Source: Sebastes aleutianus
Taxonomy: Eukaryota; Chordata; Actinopteri; Perciformes; Sebastidae
Assembly (NCBI GenBank): GCA_916700875.1
Contig: CAKAKS010000039.1
Location: 28,762,815-28,826,814 of the forward strand
Length of the DNA: 64,000 nucleotides
Direction of reading: 5' to 3'
Of the stretch, positions 11,663-23,129 are shown in pieces; position 1 is the first letter of the stretch; each line of letters opens with the position of its first letter. The notes beneath the pieces were generated by a model. It worked only from the letters and a program-made list of their open reading frames with translations. It ran no database searches and was not told the DNA's origin. The position numbers and the translations under genes were made by a program.

Positions 11663-11714
11663 ACAGTGAATGTTTTGCAGATGTATATATATACATCTGC
11701 AAAACATTCACTGT
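11663..11714. repeat. perfect 52-bp palindrome
   Basis: The first half reads ACAGTGAATGTTTTGCAG followed by ATGTATAT, and the second half is its exact reverse complement with no spacer. It can extrude as a hairpin or cruciform of 26 perfectly paired bases. It directly follows the truncated foldback copy. It has no loop and lacks the bulges typical of a microRNA precursor. Confidence 0.95.
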
Positions 11715-12891
11715 CGACCCATTTCATTTGTTTTTCTTTAATTTATTCAGTGTGACAGAGTACAAACAGGTAACAAATTGTACAGACAAAGGTGTAACTT
11801 GAAATATACAGACATTAATGTGTGTATATGAAACAGATGTTATGATTTGAATATGATTGTTTTTGTTAGTGGGAGTATTGCAAGTGTTTGTATGCATGTA
11901 TGAAAGTGTGTCATATATTCATATGTGAATAACTGTGACCAGGTATGTCCGAGGAGAAGGAGGAAAAAGACGAGAAGTAGGATAAATAAATAAATTAATA
12001 AATAAATGGCAATTTTTATAATGTTGATGTGTTTTCAATAAATAATATAAATAACAATAATAAAAGTAAGGAAAAGATAAAAGTAAATATCAATACTATA
12101 TTAAAAAAAAACTAATAACAATTGTAATAATAAGAATTTAATGCAAATAAATAAGTAAATGAGTCAATTAATACTAAGGGGTTCGGTGTAGCCTGGGAAG
12201 GAGGCGACCGCAGAGGGCTACTGGAGTCCACCACTTTTTTTTTTTTTTTTTTTTTAATATTCTCCTTTCCTTCTTGTATTTAGTTTTCTTATCTTTTTCT
12301 CATGGGTGTCATCGCTTTGGGCTGCACTCCTGACAACTTAAACATTAATATATTCTACTTGGTTCTGGTTGGGCAACTCAAAGCACTGAGGTCACAGATG
12401 GATTGTGGTCTTGGTTAAATACTGAAAAAGGTCTTAAGACGCGCAGTACAGGACACATTGACTTTTTCAATATTTAGCCAAAACTCAATTCAAGGTCTGC
12501 TTATTTGCTTGTTCCAGCGCTTTCACCCCCATAGTCTTCATCAGTCACTTGCTATTTCACATCTTCAATGTTTGGTTCCATGCACAGCAGTGACAACAAC
12601 AAAAAACAAAGACTGTACATTTACAAGACTCCTTTCTTAAGTTAGAGTACTATGTATAGTCAGACACTGCCAGGACACATGCTTGTTGCAAACTGCTGCA
12701 CCTTGCTGCCCACACCTGCACCTCCTCTTTCTGTTTTCTTTTCCTCTCCTTCTAGCCTCTGTCCTCTCTGTCGTTCTCTCTCCTCTCGCTCTCTGTCTCT
12801 CCTGCGGTATGAAAACTTTATTGGATGCCGGCAGAGCCCTTGAGGGGAAACACTTTAAATGTCTCCACAATTATACTTCTAATAATGGCTT
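11715..12891. other. non-coding stretch, A-rich and T-rich parts
   Basis: Degenerate AATAAATA-type low-complexity DNA lies at about 11980-12160 and a T21 run at 12235-12255. A pyrimidine-rich block occupies 12720-12800. No gene is supported. Confidence 0.55.
12235..12255. repeat. poly(T) run
   Basis: Uninterrupted T21. It could be the tail of a minus-strand retroposon, but no recognisable body is attached. Confidence 0.95.
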
Positions 12892-12894
12892 CAC

Positions 12895-12960
<66 letters not shown>
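12892..12960. repeat. (CA)n microsatellite
   Basis: CA tract of about 69 bp with one AAAC interruption near 12914. Confidence 0.97.
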
Positions 12961-12967
<7 letters not shown>

Positions 12968-13058
12968 CATGCAGCCGGGGGCTGACAGTGACACAAAGGA
13001 AGTGGAAGTTACTCTGTCAGTCAGCAAGGCTATTAATCTCTGTCACCTGAAGCTGTGC

Positions 13059-13060
<2 letters not shown>

Positions 13061-13100
<40 letters not shown>
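13061..13100. repeat. (GT)n microsatellite
   Basis: Pure GT tract of 40 bp, opposite in sense to the CA tract 100 bp upstream. Together they form a potential long stem. Confidence 0.97.
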
Positions 13101-13102
<2 letters not shown>

Positions 13103-13139
13103 TTGTGTGCAAATGGGAGCCAACAGTTGGCAGGAAACA

Positions 13140-13142
<3 letters not shown>

Positions 13143-13184
<42 letters not shown>
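13143..13184. repeat. (GT)n microsatellite
   Basis: Second GT tract of 42 bp, separated from the first by 42 bp. Confidence 0.97.
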
Positions 13185-13186
<2 letters not shown>

Positions 13187-13292
13187 ATGTCCTGACCTAG
13201 ACAATCTGTAGCTGGTCAACAGCAGGGAGCGGTTTAGTCAGCATGTCACCTCAGATTTAACTTCCACCCGTTGTTTGTGTGTGTGAGAAAGA

Positions 13293-13317
13293 CTATCTAT
13301 CTATCTATCTATCTATC
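13293..13317. repeat. (CTAT)n tetranucleotide repeat
   Basis: About six CTAT units. Confidence 0.95.
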
Positions 13318-13374
13318 CAGCTGTTAGACCGACTTTACTGTATTTTAGAGGCTATAGCAGGTTGTACAAGTAGA

Positions 13375-13910
13375 AAAAACTGTAGCAGATTCAGTTTTAG
13401 AGCTAGAGTGAAGCTACTGGTATCATGAAACTAGAAGAATTTAAAACTAGATTCCATCGGTACCAACCATTTCATGCTAGCTTGTCGGGAAGGAGGTTAA
13501 ATAACGCTCCAAAGTTGGGCTAAATTTTGGCGAGGAAAAACTGGCATGGTCATTTTTTACCTCTGACCTCAAGATATGTGAATGAAAATGGGTTCTATGG
13601 GTACCCATGAGTCTCCTCTTTATAGACATGCCCACTTTATGATAATCCCATACAGTTTGGGGCAAAAACCATGCAGTTGTTTGCCTGCAGTACAAATTTG
13701 ATATTTTCGCCTTTTCGAAAAATGGTGTATTTAAATATTTTTGCATACTGGGGTCCCTAAAAAATCTTGAAATTGCATAAATTGGGCATCACTGTAAAGC
13801 TGAGACTCTATGTGACATATACTGCTGACCTGCTATCTCGCCCTAAAGACCCTTTGTACCCCCCCTAAAAAAGACAAAACCGGGTCTATTGTGGGTCTCA
13901 GAGGGTTAAC
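13375..13910 (+). repeat. family B internal copy without termini
   Basis: It shares long landmarks with 52560-52810 in the same orientation: AGCTAGAGTGAAGCTACTGG, GGAGGTTAAATAACGCTCCA, CTGACCTCAAGATATGTGAA, GGTTCTATGGGTACCCA and TGCCCACTTTATGAT. It then continues into a longer internal part (CATAAATTGGGCATCAC, GGGTCTCAGAGGGTTAA) missing from the 674-bp copy. The GGGCTGTCAA terminus is not present. Confidence 0.82.
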
Positions 13911-15413
13911 GCTGGTGAAAGGAACATCATTCAGAGGACTCAGTCAAATAGCAGGGACTAAGGTCAAGGTGATCCTGCCATGTCTCTTCAGCTGCAGTTT
14001 TCATATAGAGTGATTCAGCCTCTTCATCATCTCAGCATTGACACGCGGCGCCATAATCACATTCTGATGTAAAGAGAGAGTATAAGCAGGATCCTAAAAA
14101 TGAGTGTGTGTCTGCAGCGTCTTTGAAGCAGCTCTAATGAATTTCCAAATTTCGTCTCCCACACCAAAAGAGGCACAAATAAACTTGCTGCCTCGTCAGA
14201 AAGCTGTGAAAAACTCTCTTCAAAGCTGGAAATTGTTGTCCTCTTAAACCCTGATTCCTCACGTGTGTGTGAAACTTACACCTCCACAGGAAAAACAAAA
14301 TGCATTGCATTGTGGAGACCGGGGGTGGTACTAAATATTATATTTACTCCAATTAATTTAACTGTGCTTTTGCATTTCTTATTAGGTGGTAATTACACTC
14401 CCTATTAAAGAGGCATTGATTTTTCTTTAATACATACCAGTACTTTTCGAGGCTATCTCTCTATCACATTATTTTAGAATCTGGCTCAACCTTGCACAAA
14501 GAAGTGGAGAAAACACAGTTAACTAAATGCTTAAAACCATCCATTATAATGAGTTGAAGTCCCACTCCTCCTCCTCTTGCTAGCCTCAGCTCCTATTACT
14601 AGCTTCTGTAGCAAAATGGGTTTTCTCTTTAAAGATTTCACCAGCCTCTCTCTTTCTCAAAAAAAAAAGAAAAGAAACATGTTCCAGGAGCTTTCTGCCC
14701 ACATTCAAAGCTAAATTGGCATCTACTACTGTACTGAATAGTTATAATACCTCCTCATTTTAAAGGTATTATTGATAACATTTTTATGTAGACGAATATT
14801 TCAAAAAAAAAAGAGAAACATCCACAGAGCCTTTAGAAAGGTCTCGAATAAAAGAAAAAAAATATTATGATTGTGAATTAATCATTTTAAAAATGTTGAC
14901 AGGTCCAAAATGAATGTTTTGTTTATCTCTGTGGAAACATATCTGACATTTGGTTCCCACTTCTAACAAGGCTGGGGAGCCAAAAGTAAAACAACGTTGG
15001 TATCATGTGGGTCATCAGTTAGTGTTGAAAAAACAGAGAAATGGCTGAGATTGACGGTAAGTGCCTGGCAACGACTTGTTGTGAAGTAAAGTAGAGCAAT
15101 GGAAGGGGGGACATCTACTGTCTGAGCTAACCCGATTCTGGTTGTAGCTATATTTACAGACATGAGAGTGGTATTGATCTTCTTATCCAACCTAAGAAAG
15201 TGATGTGCTGCTGATCTCCAAAAGATGTTCCTACATGTGCACATTATTCACCTAATTTGCTTTGACACACGCATATTTACAAAAATGTTGGGTTGTGTCT
15301 TTAATAAAGTATTAGATTATCACACCAGAAAAATGTAAAAAAGTGTAAAAGCATTGCTATATGTATTTATTCACTGATTTATTTATGACAGAATTCAGTA
15401 AAATATATATATG
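13911..15413. other. non-coding stretch, nothing recognised
   Basis: AT-rich sequence with several A-runs (14659-14673, 14803-14813). No plausible exon, RNA gene or repeat with recognisable ends. Short TA-rich tract at about 15401-15412 just before the next element. Confidence 0.5.
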
Positions 15414-15463
15414 CAGTGGTGTAGTGGAGGGTATACGCAGGTATATGGGGTATATAACCTTTG

Positions 15464-16192
15464 GGCAACACCAGGGTCTGAGAAGTGAAGCCAATGCTGA
15501 AGTGCATTAAACTTGCATTCTTTCTAATAGCCAGCAGGGGGCGACTCCTCTGGTTGCTAAAAGAAGTCTGCACTTTTTTCGACATACTATACTACGACGT
15601 TTTCATGGCTTTTTTTGGTATACTAAATTATGACTTTTTTATTACTTTTTTCGACAGATACTATGACTTTTTTTGACATACTATACTATAACATTTTATC
15701 CCTTTTTTTCGACATAAGTCTATGAGAAAATGAGCCTACTTCTCACTTGATTTATTACCTCAGTAAACATTGTAAACATGAGTTTATGTTCTCAATCGCT
15801 AGTTTCAAGTCTTCTTCAATACAGCATGATGTTCATTTAGTAAATTATGGTCCCATTTAGAGTCAAATAGACCATAAAGCAGGGTATGCTTTAGTGCGTG
15901 GCTACCTCGTGATTGAAAGGTAGCTACCGAGGTGTTGTCCGATCTGGGAGTTGTCTGTGTTTCCGTCGAAGAACTTTAACCCTTTCACAGTGTGTTTTCA
16001 GTTCATGAAAGTTAATTGTAACATTTTGGTCGCCTAAAAATGTCTTATTCAACATTTGGTTGTACTTAGCTTTCACCCTCTAGTGTCAGTTTTGGCCAAA
16101 TACCAAGATGGCAACAGCCAAAAAACGGAAGTACACAAACCAATGGGGTGACGTCACGGTGACTACGTCCACTTCTTCTATGCATTCTATGG
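15464..16192 (+). repeat. dispersed repeat family F, copy 1
   Basis: This copy matches 31485-32036 in reverse. Shared landmarks include GAAGTGAAGCCAAT, TTGCATTCTTTCTAATAGCC, CAGCAGGGGGCGACT, TTTATTACCTCAGTAAACAT, TAAAGCAGGGTATGCTTTAG and CACAGTGTGTTTTCAGTTCA. It is inserted in the hAT-like MITE at 15414-16341 and itself contains a minisatellite. Confidence 0.85.
15570..15716. repeat. degenerate minisatellite inside family F copy 1
   Basis: About four degenerate units built from a T-run, CGACATACTATACTA and GACTTTTTT. The opposite-orientation copy at 31485-32036 has no such array at the equivalent place (only ACTTCTTTTTGC), so the array is a later local expansion. Confidence 0.75.
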
Positions 16193-16341
16193 GTATACAC
16201 CTCTTTTTCTGGCGGTTTTCAGTATACCCTGTCAGCCAAAAAGCCATTGGATTATATGGGAGAGTATACCCACTTCCTCCTCAGTAACCTGCCCATCTAC
16301 CTAGTAGTACACCCACCTCATCAATGACCACTACACCACTG

Positions 16342-17369
16342 GAGGTATGGCAGAACGTAGGGGATGACATGAGTCCCAGTTTGGATTGCAAACCACAACA
16401 CAAATGAGAAACTACATATTTTTTCACTCCTGATGGAGATAAAGGAAGAAATGCTCTCTCTCACTTTGTTGAGAGTTCTCCTCTATCTGTCTTTCCTCAA
16501 CTCTCTCTTCACCTGCTTCAATGCTTCACCATATTTCTCGCTGCCGGACCCTCATTCTTTTCCTTCCCATCTTTCTCCATTGCTCTTCCACCACCCCTCA
16601 CCGCCTGTCCTCTATCTTTGTTATTTTGTTTTTTGGATCATCATTACGCCCTATCCATCTCTCTCTCTTCCACTGACCTTCTGCCTCCCCCTTCTTTCCT
16701 CCCTCCATCCTTCTCCTCTCTCTGTTTGATGAGGAGAATGAGAGGAAAGAAAGAGATTGCACCCTGACGCGAAAGATGCCAAATGTCTGGGTCACTCACA
16801 CACTGAGAACCCACCACTGTGTGTGTGTGTGTGTCTGTGTGCGTGTGTGTGTGAGTGTGTGTGTGTGAGTGACAGTGGAACAGTAGGGAACTCGACTAAG
16901 CGAGTTGAAGTGTTTTTTGTTAAACCCTCAAATGCATGCCTATACACACAGACACGTGCACACACACACAAACACAGTGTTGTATAACGGTATGAAAGCA
17001 GGGCCAACATCACGCTGGGTAAATCGTGGGTTCTGAGAGATGTGATCTTTCACAAGTCTCTGTTTCACTTCAGCTTACAGAAGCACTTCAGTCTTAAATA
17101 GCCTACTGAAATGCAACCAGACAACGCTGCGTGGCATCATCAGGATCTCACTAAATGAGGTTTTGAAAGAAAAGCACTTAGAATTAGGATTATTGTATTG
17201 AGATGGTTCTATGTCGGCCCAACATATCGTTTGTCATAGGATGCTGTAAAATACCCCGGAATGTTTTGCACTTGTGGCACGAATGATTTCATATATAGTG
17301 TTGTCATTTTGCACCAAAGTCACATCTACAAATGAGATTACATCTTTTTTTCTTGACCTTGGAAACTAG
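16342..17369. other. non-coding stretch with pyrimidine-rich and GT-rich tracts
   Basis: C/T-rich DNA at about 16460-16730, then interrupted GT repeats at 16820-16868. Frames on both strands are low-complexity (Ser/Leu/Pro or Cys/Val). No gene is supported. Confidence 0.55.
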
Positions 17370-17379
17370 TTGACAAAAC

Positions 17380-17628
17380 TATCGTACCACAGAGTCTCGT
17401 GCTCAGTAGCTGTTCTGGAGCTTTCAGCTGTATCACAGAACTACAATTCCATGACAACTGGGCAAACTCCATCTGCCAAAGAAGTTTCAGACACGAGGGT
17501 GAAAAGAGGTGCTGCAGTGAAGCTGTTATGAGAAAAGTAAAGTGTTTTTTTGAACATTAAAGCTTTTAAACAAAAAATACAAACCCAAAATGCATTTATG
17601 CACCTGGAAATTAGCATATAGGTCCTCT
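17380..17628. repeat. TTAA MITE family J, partial copy
   Basis: The right part matches the right part of 42985-43407: TTTTTTTGAACATTA, AAACAAAAAATACAAA and a terminal AGGTCCTCTTT followed by TTAA at 17629-17632. The left terminus is not found, so the left border is approximate. Confidence 0.6.
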
Positions 17629-17701
17629 TTAACTGTTTGCTGATATCTGAAAGAAATCATAAATACTTTATAACATGTCCTGCATGCAAAATTTCTCTTA
17701 A

Positions 17702-18384
17702 AGGAGCTAAATGCGAGATTCGGAGCACTTCTTTTGCCTCAACACGGCTCTCAACATGGCGATGGCGGAGCCGGCGGCTCGCAGCTAACGATGCTAACAG
17801 CGCTAAAAATGGAAACAACGGCAACTGTGCTGACGGAGCTAACAGTGTTTACCTGAGGGGGAACCAAAGGTTGGGTGTTGCGATTCAGTGACGGTGATGT
17901 TCAGGACAGCGTTATCAGCGGTGTGGTTGCAGATTGCAACCAACTGAGAACCCTTCTGCTCCCTCCTCCCTTTCCAAAACTGCAGCAATGCTAGCCGCCG
18001 AGTGCAAAACTGGGGTAACCCCGTTAGCCTCGCTCAGAGGTACACTCAGTAGGCTACCACGATTTTGCACTCTGCGGCTTACGTTGCCACAGTTTCACAA
18101 GCGTGTCGGAGAACTACGGTGGCCTTCAGGTAACATAAAAACACAGAAGGCTCTCTCTAGAGCCAGTGTTTGGTTTGTCCGTTCCGGGCTACTGTAGAAA
18201 CATGTCGGAGCAACATGGCGGACTCTGTGAAGAGGACCCGCTCCTATGTAGATATGAAGGACTCATTCTAAGCTAACGAAAACAATTCTTAGTTTCAGGT
18301 GATTATACACTAATGAAAACAGAGTTATGAATATTATGTTCCATTTCTGCTCATAGATCCCCCAAAATGCTTCACGCTGTTCCA
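17702..18384. mobile_element. composite TTAA-flanked element containing family A
   Basis: TTAA lies at 17698-17701 and 18385-18388. The right 450 bp is a family A copy: GTGTGGTTGCAGATTGCAAC, GGCTCTCTCTAGAGCCAGTG, GTGAAGAGGACCCGCTCC and a right end matching CAGTGTGTAGG in inverse form (TTCACGCTGTTCC). The first 220 bp is different sequence beginning AGGAGCTAAATGCGAGATTC and rich in CGG/GCTAAC, either a second element or a chimaeric left end. No intact coding frame. Confidence 0.62.
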
Positions 18385-18388
18385 TTAA

Positions 18389-19006
18389 AGTGTCAAAAGA
18401 ATGGCAGTCTGTGTTATTAATATATTATTATTATTGTAAAATATCGTATCATTGCATTATCATTATCTCATGTCACACACGACTGGGAGGATGTGTTCGG
18501 TCATGTGTGTGTGTGTGTTTGTCTGCGGCTAATCTTGCATACTGCTGGACCCATCAGCCTATTATTTTTTTGTGCTCATTTCTGACTGTGTGTAAGGACC
18601 TGTGGTTGCAGTGATTCACACTTACATATTTTATCGACTGTTTTATACCATCATTGTAGAGATGTAAAATGCTTTCGGTCGAAGTTACGCCCGTGAGACG
18701 CAGCTGAGACACAAGCCTGCATGGACATTTAAATCTATGCAGACAACTGCATGAAACATCTGATATTAAAAAGCCTAACCAGGGACAAGGTCTGCAAATT
18801 AGCTATGGCTAGAAGTCCTATATACATTGCATCGGTTGCACTTTAATTAAGTGTAACAATGCCTATGTATTGTCCCTGTCAAATAAACTAATAAATAAAT
18901 TAAATATGGTTGCGTTCTAGACGGCCGTTAGACAATTGTGGTTTATATTCATTCAATCAAACATTACAGCAGTGGTCGTTGCAGACACACCTGGAGGAGA
19001 CTTTTT
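18389..19006. other. non-coding stretch, nothing recognised
   Basis: Short ATT-rich and GT-rich pieces near 18421-18435 and 18503-18519. No gene or repeat with ends is seen. Confidence 0.5.
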
Positions 19007-19007
19007 A

Positions 19008-19290
19008 TAGGAAAAGATTGTGGTTTGGGTTAAAATAACTACAGAAGTGGCGTTACTTAAGTATGGAAGTAACGTGACAAATAAATCTACTGTGACTTGT
19101 GGTTTCACACGGCATAAGAACATCTACTGGACACAAGTCCAGTGTTTTTTTGACCCACCCATCCACCCCGACCTTGGCGTTTGTCACTCTTTATGCTTCC
19201 TGGTTCACGATTACGTGGATTACATACAAATTGATTTTGTGAGATATACACAAATTACAGTGCGTTACTTTTCGTATAGCTACAAACGAT
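19008..19290. repeat. foldback family C, left-truncated copy
   Basis: GGTTTGGGTTAAAATAACTA, GACCCACCCATCCACCCCGA and GGTTCACGATTACGTGGATT match 21010-21250. The right inverted terminus is lost. The copy is joined directly to a family K fragment. Confidence 0.8.
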
Positions 19291-19291
19291 G

Positions 19292-19410
19292 TATGAGAAC
19301 AGCCTGGCATATTAGCATGCTGACTTTAACATTTGGCTTAAAGCACTGCTATGCCTATAAGTACAACCTCACAGAGCCGCTAGCATGGCTGTAGACTCTT
19401 AGTGTTGTTT
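19292..19410 (+). repeat. family K right-end fragment
   Basis: TATTAGCATGCTGA, CCTCACAGAGCCGCTAGCAT and GGCTGTAGACTCTTAGT are the style of the right end of a very common teleost repeat. The left portion of that type of repeat occurs separately at 38505-38960. Assigning the two to one family rests on my recollection of that repeat, because they do not overlap. Confidence 0.5.
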
Positions 19411-20698
19411 TTCAAGATATAATACCTAAAAACAGATTCAAACAGGCAAACCTTTATAGGAGCCAATAGACTGCTAAATTCATGCATTAAACATGTGGTG
19501 GTGAAAACAGTCAGGAAGCAGCGTTTCATTCTCGCTCACACACTATGGAGGTTTTCTTCCTCCACCTCCTACTCCAAGGACAGTTCCCCTTATTGTCTGC
19601 AGCGCTAAGTGAGTGATTGCCAAGCAGCTGTTGTCTGTGGAGGACCTGAAACGGTTTCCACACAAACAGCAATTACTCATACACTGACCACTAATAGTCC
19701 GTGAGTGGTGGATGGTGTGGGAGCAAGTGCAACACATACTATTCATTGCCTACGTATGAAGACACAAACACACTGAAGGAAATATAAAAATGTCAATATG
19801 CTCTAATTGGCTGCCCTGCTGGCATTAATAAACACTGGATCGAGCTGACAGTGAGGAAGACAGAGATAAAAAAAGAGAGCTACACCAAATGGCTCTGTTG
19901 GTAGGTGTCCTTGCATACTAAAGGGAAGGGGTTGTAGATAAATGTTGTTCTCCACACAGCTTGCTTCTCTCATATATCTCTGTTAGTCCACAGCCAGCCA
20001 TGGCTGCACCAGACAAGGCCGAGCTCTCAGTCCGTGTGTGTGCGCGCTACATGCGAATGTTTACGAGAATGGATGGGACGGGTGTGTTTTCTGCCTCCGA
20101 GCGTTTGCCGGTAACAGACAACTCATGAGATTTGCTGCCTGCGTCGTGTGCGGCGAGGGTGTTTGTGTGTTGTTTTTTTTGTCAGATTATATGAAGTGTT
20201 GTTTAACCTGCAGAGGCAGTACTTGAAATGCCTGCCCTTCACGCTGAGAACTTCTAAGATTCCACTAAAGTGCTGCAAAATCTGCAGACACTGATTTGTA
20301 AAATGTAGGTGTTTATTTATAGTGTTTTTTTTTTATTATTATTATTTTCATATCAAAGAAGAGTTCTTTTGTGTTACTGTTGTCCATTTTTTTGTTTCTG
20401 GTCAGTGTCGATGGTGACAGCGGGCTGAAGCGTGAGTAAACATGAAATATGGATATTATTTTTTTCTTTTATCACAACACTACACATCTTCTCTCATTTT
20501 AAGTCAAGATTTCACCAGTCTGCTTGTATTTACCCTGCAAAGCATAAAACACTTAGAGTGCTGATTTTTGTTTAATGTTACTGTATAGTAAGCATAGTAG
20601 CACTGATTGAAGCTTTTTTTTTGCTTATATGCAGACTTTACTTAGGATAAACTGTCGATATACTCATATCCTCTCATGGAAAAATACGTCAATATAGT
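19411..20698. other. non-coding stretch, nothing recognised
   Basis: No gene is supported. T-rich and ATT runs at about 20325-20347. The remainder has ordinary composition and small chance frames. Confidence 0.5.
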
Positions 20699-20699
20699 C

Positions 20700-21350
20700 A
20701 ACACAGTCTCACTGGAGTTTGTGAAATAGTCACAAAATATAATCTATTTGATTCATGTACATAGACACAAATTTCCCTTTTTTTTGTGACGCTCAGCACG
20801 ACTTTCAATGATTTTTGTGCTTTTTCCTATAAATGTCTAGTAACACATGACGCACGTGTCAATTTCCGCCCCAGTCTTTTAAAAAATAAAACTACTTAGT
20901 TAGGTTTAGGAAAAGATTGACTTGGTTCTGGCTTAGTCAACAAAACGATGTAGTTAGGTACTTAAGTACGGAAGTTACGTGACAAAAACTACTTAGATAG
21001 CTTTAGGAAAAGAGCGTGGTTTGGGTTAAAATAACTCTGTAAGTGCAGTAACTTAAATACGAAAGTTACGTGACAAATAAATAAACTTTGACATCCGGTT
21101 TCACATGGGACATGAACACCGGTCTCGCGGGCAAAAGTCCTGTGTTTTTTGACCCATCCATCCACCCCGACATCCTCCCTACGTGGCATTCGCCGCTCTT
21201 AATACTTCCCGGTTCACAATTACGTGGATTACATACAAACTAATTTTGTGCTTACCGTCACGAAAACAAAAAGTGAAATTTGTGTCTATGTACACAAATC
21301 AATACATTCAATTTTGTGACTATTTCACGAACTGCTGCGCGACCGGGCTG
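20700..21350. mobile_element. foldback family C, full-length copy
   Basis: The two ends carry long inverted repeats of about 85 bp. The left reads GTGAAATAGTCACAAAATAT and CATAGACACAAATTTC, and the right has the reverse complements GAAATTTGTGTCTATGTA and GTGACTATTTCACGAA. The middle contains imperfect direct repeats of GTTAGGTTTAGGAAAAGATT. No coding region is conserved, so it is a non-autonomous foldback element of unknown superfamily. Truncated relatives lie at 11338, 19008 and 48378. Confidence 0.78.
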
Positions 21351-22029
21351 ATACAGCATAGATACTCGTAGTTCTCTGGTACTGTAGCATGTACCCTGCA
21401 CCATAGTGAGAGAAAATGTTTCAGTTTGTGTGTGTGTGTGTGTATGTGTGTGTCCTACTGCAGCCGCCTATTAAATTTAAACACCGTTTTTATGACGGGC
21501 TTTGTAAAAACAGCACACAGGCAGGGCCACAATTTACCCCTTCCACTTAGCACTCTATCACGCTATCTCTGTATTTCCTCGCACTCATCCCTCTCTCCTC
21601 GTAAATCTATCTCTCGTTCTCTCCACTCAAAAGTCCATTATAGCCTCCTGCCTGCAGCTTTCTCTGTTTGTTATCCGTCCCACTCACATTATCTCCGCCT
21701 CTCCCTTCGACTCTCTCCTCTCTCTTCATTATATTGGTAAAATCAGAGCTGATGTTCTTTCTCCATCTCTTGTGTTTTTTGTATCACTGCTCGTGTGTCA
21801 CCGCTTCCTCTCGCGGTCCAGCCACTTTTCTTGCCTACCTATTTTTGTCCCTTTGCAGACAGATCTTCAGCATTTGCTATTATTATAAACTTACTTATAC
21901 TTTTCCCTTCTGCTACCTATAACCCCATCCCCCCCCCCTCTCTGCTTTCCTCATCCCCCCCACCCTCCCCCAACTCCCTGATTCCCCTCCCTGGTGCTGC
22001 ATGCACTTTATCACTTTTGGCAGCGCCAA
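21351..22029. other. non-coding, pyrimidine-rich stretch
   Basis: GT tract at 21427-21452, then C/T-rich DNA to about 22000 including poly-C at 21930-21975. The 104- and 84-codon frames are Ser/Leu/Pro-rich composition artefacts. Confidence 0.55.
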
Positions 22030-22037
22030 CTTAAAAA

Positions 22038-22210
22038 AGAAGAGAATTTATGCAAATGTGGGGCTGAAAAATGAGTGTTCACCTCCGTAGCAGTGTGCAG
22101 AGGAAAGTAGCGGAGCGCCTCATTACAATATTTTCTCTTTGTTGTGGATCCGCGGGATAATAATTAAGAATGATTTGTGATGCTGGAACGAAGCGGAGCC
22201 GCTTCTCCTC
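22038..22210. promoter_or_regulatory. candidate cis-regulatory block (weak)
   Basis: A repeat-free block has an octamer-type site ATGCAAAT (22050-22057), a SOX-type CTTTGTT word (about 22136-22142) and homeodomain-type cores (ATAATTAAG). These motif matches are short and common by chance. Only cross-species conservation could turn this into a regulatory call. Confidence 0.2.
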
Positions 22211-23129
22211 CCAGGAAATTCACCTAATACTTTAGTTACTACATGTAGACAGACATGGAGACAGAGTCATAACCAGCAATCTGATTATAGAGCAATTTGA
22301 CAGAGTCAGATGAGAGACAGGCCAACTGGTTGTAGCACACTGAGCTTCGTCAGTGACTGCTACTTGTTTTTTGGTAAATATCTGAAGTTGAGACAATAAT
22401 CACACCGTGATGCAGGACATAAGATAATTAAAAGATAGATATTTTGATAATTAGAATATTTTACTTTAACCCCTTACCATTAAGCTGTTTTTTTTTTTTT
22501 TAGAGGGGTAGGGGTGGGGGGGCAAGAGATGTTCAGGAGTAGATAAAGAGTCAACTGTAGATGTTACATAGAAGTGGTGTACATCATCTGAAAGCTGGGA
22601 ACCTGAAGATTAATTTGAGGTGCAGCTCAGCACTGTGTGTCAAGCTATTTATGTCATTAATAAGAAATAAAAAATTATGAATTAATTAATTCAAATAAAT
22701 TGTGAACGTGTATAAGGGTTTAGAACATTATAATGGAAGTATATGATGGTCATTCCCATGCTTTATTATGTATAAATTGTTGCAGCAATTTTTGGCTTGA
22801 CCAGTTGGTGTTAATTTAACCATTTTTACCACTTGAGAATTGATGAAAATTATCAATAATCCTTCCAAAATACCACATGAGGACACCAAGATCTTGAGGA
22901 AACCCATAGAAAAAGCCATGCTGGATACTTTTGGAGATTTCTGCAAGAATTGCATTTTTCGGCGATTGGATGGGGAGCGCTTCTGTTCCGGAAACTGCTG
23001 AGAAACCCCCTTACTGTCAATCTAGCTAGGAAAGCCATCCATCCTCTGAATGCTCTAGGTCTCTTATTTGTGGTTGTAAAATTTCATGAGGCTGTGATTA
23101 TCTTAGAGGTCACCACAGGTCATTTTATA
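22211..23129. other. non-coding stretch, possibly repeat-derived at its end
   Basis: Poly-T at 22490-22501 and a G-rich stretch to 22522 are followed by AT-rich DNA. From about 22720 the sequence may be further internal sequence of the long form of family B, since it abuts that family, but I have no second copy to prove it. Confidence 0.45.

Larger units (their letters stand above)
15414..16341. mobile_element. hAT-like MITE, split by a family F insertion
   Basis: The left end CAGTGGTGTAGTGG and the right end CCACTACACCACTG are exact inverse repeats. Flanking octamers TATATATG and GAGGTATG agree at five of eight positions, which is weak support for a decayed 8-bp duplication. The outer MITE is represented by 15414-15463 and about 16193-16341, so it would be only about 200 bp without the insert. 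The CAGTGGTG-type terminus is hAT-like. No transposase is present. Confidence 0.65.

Noticed and set aside
11663..11714. microRNA precursor
   Set aside because: The arms pair perfectly with no loop and no bulge, unlike microRNA precursors.
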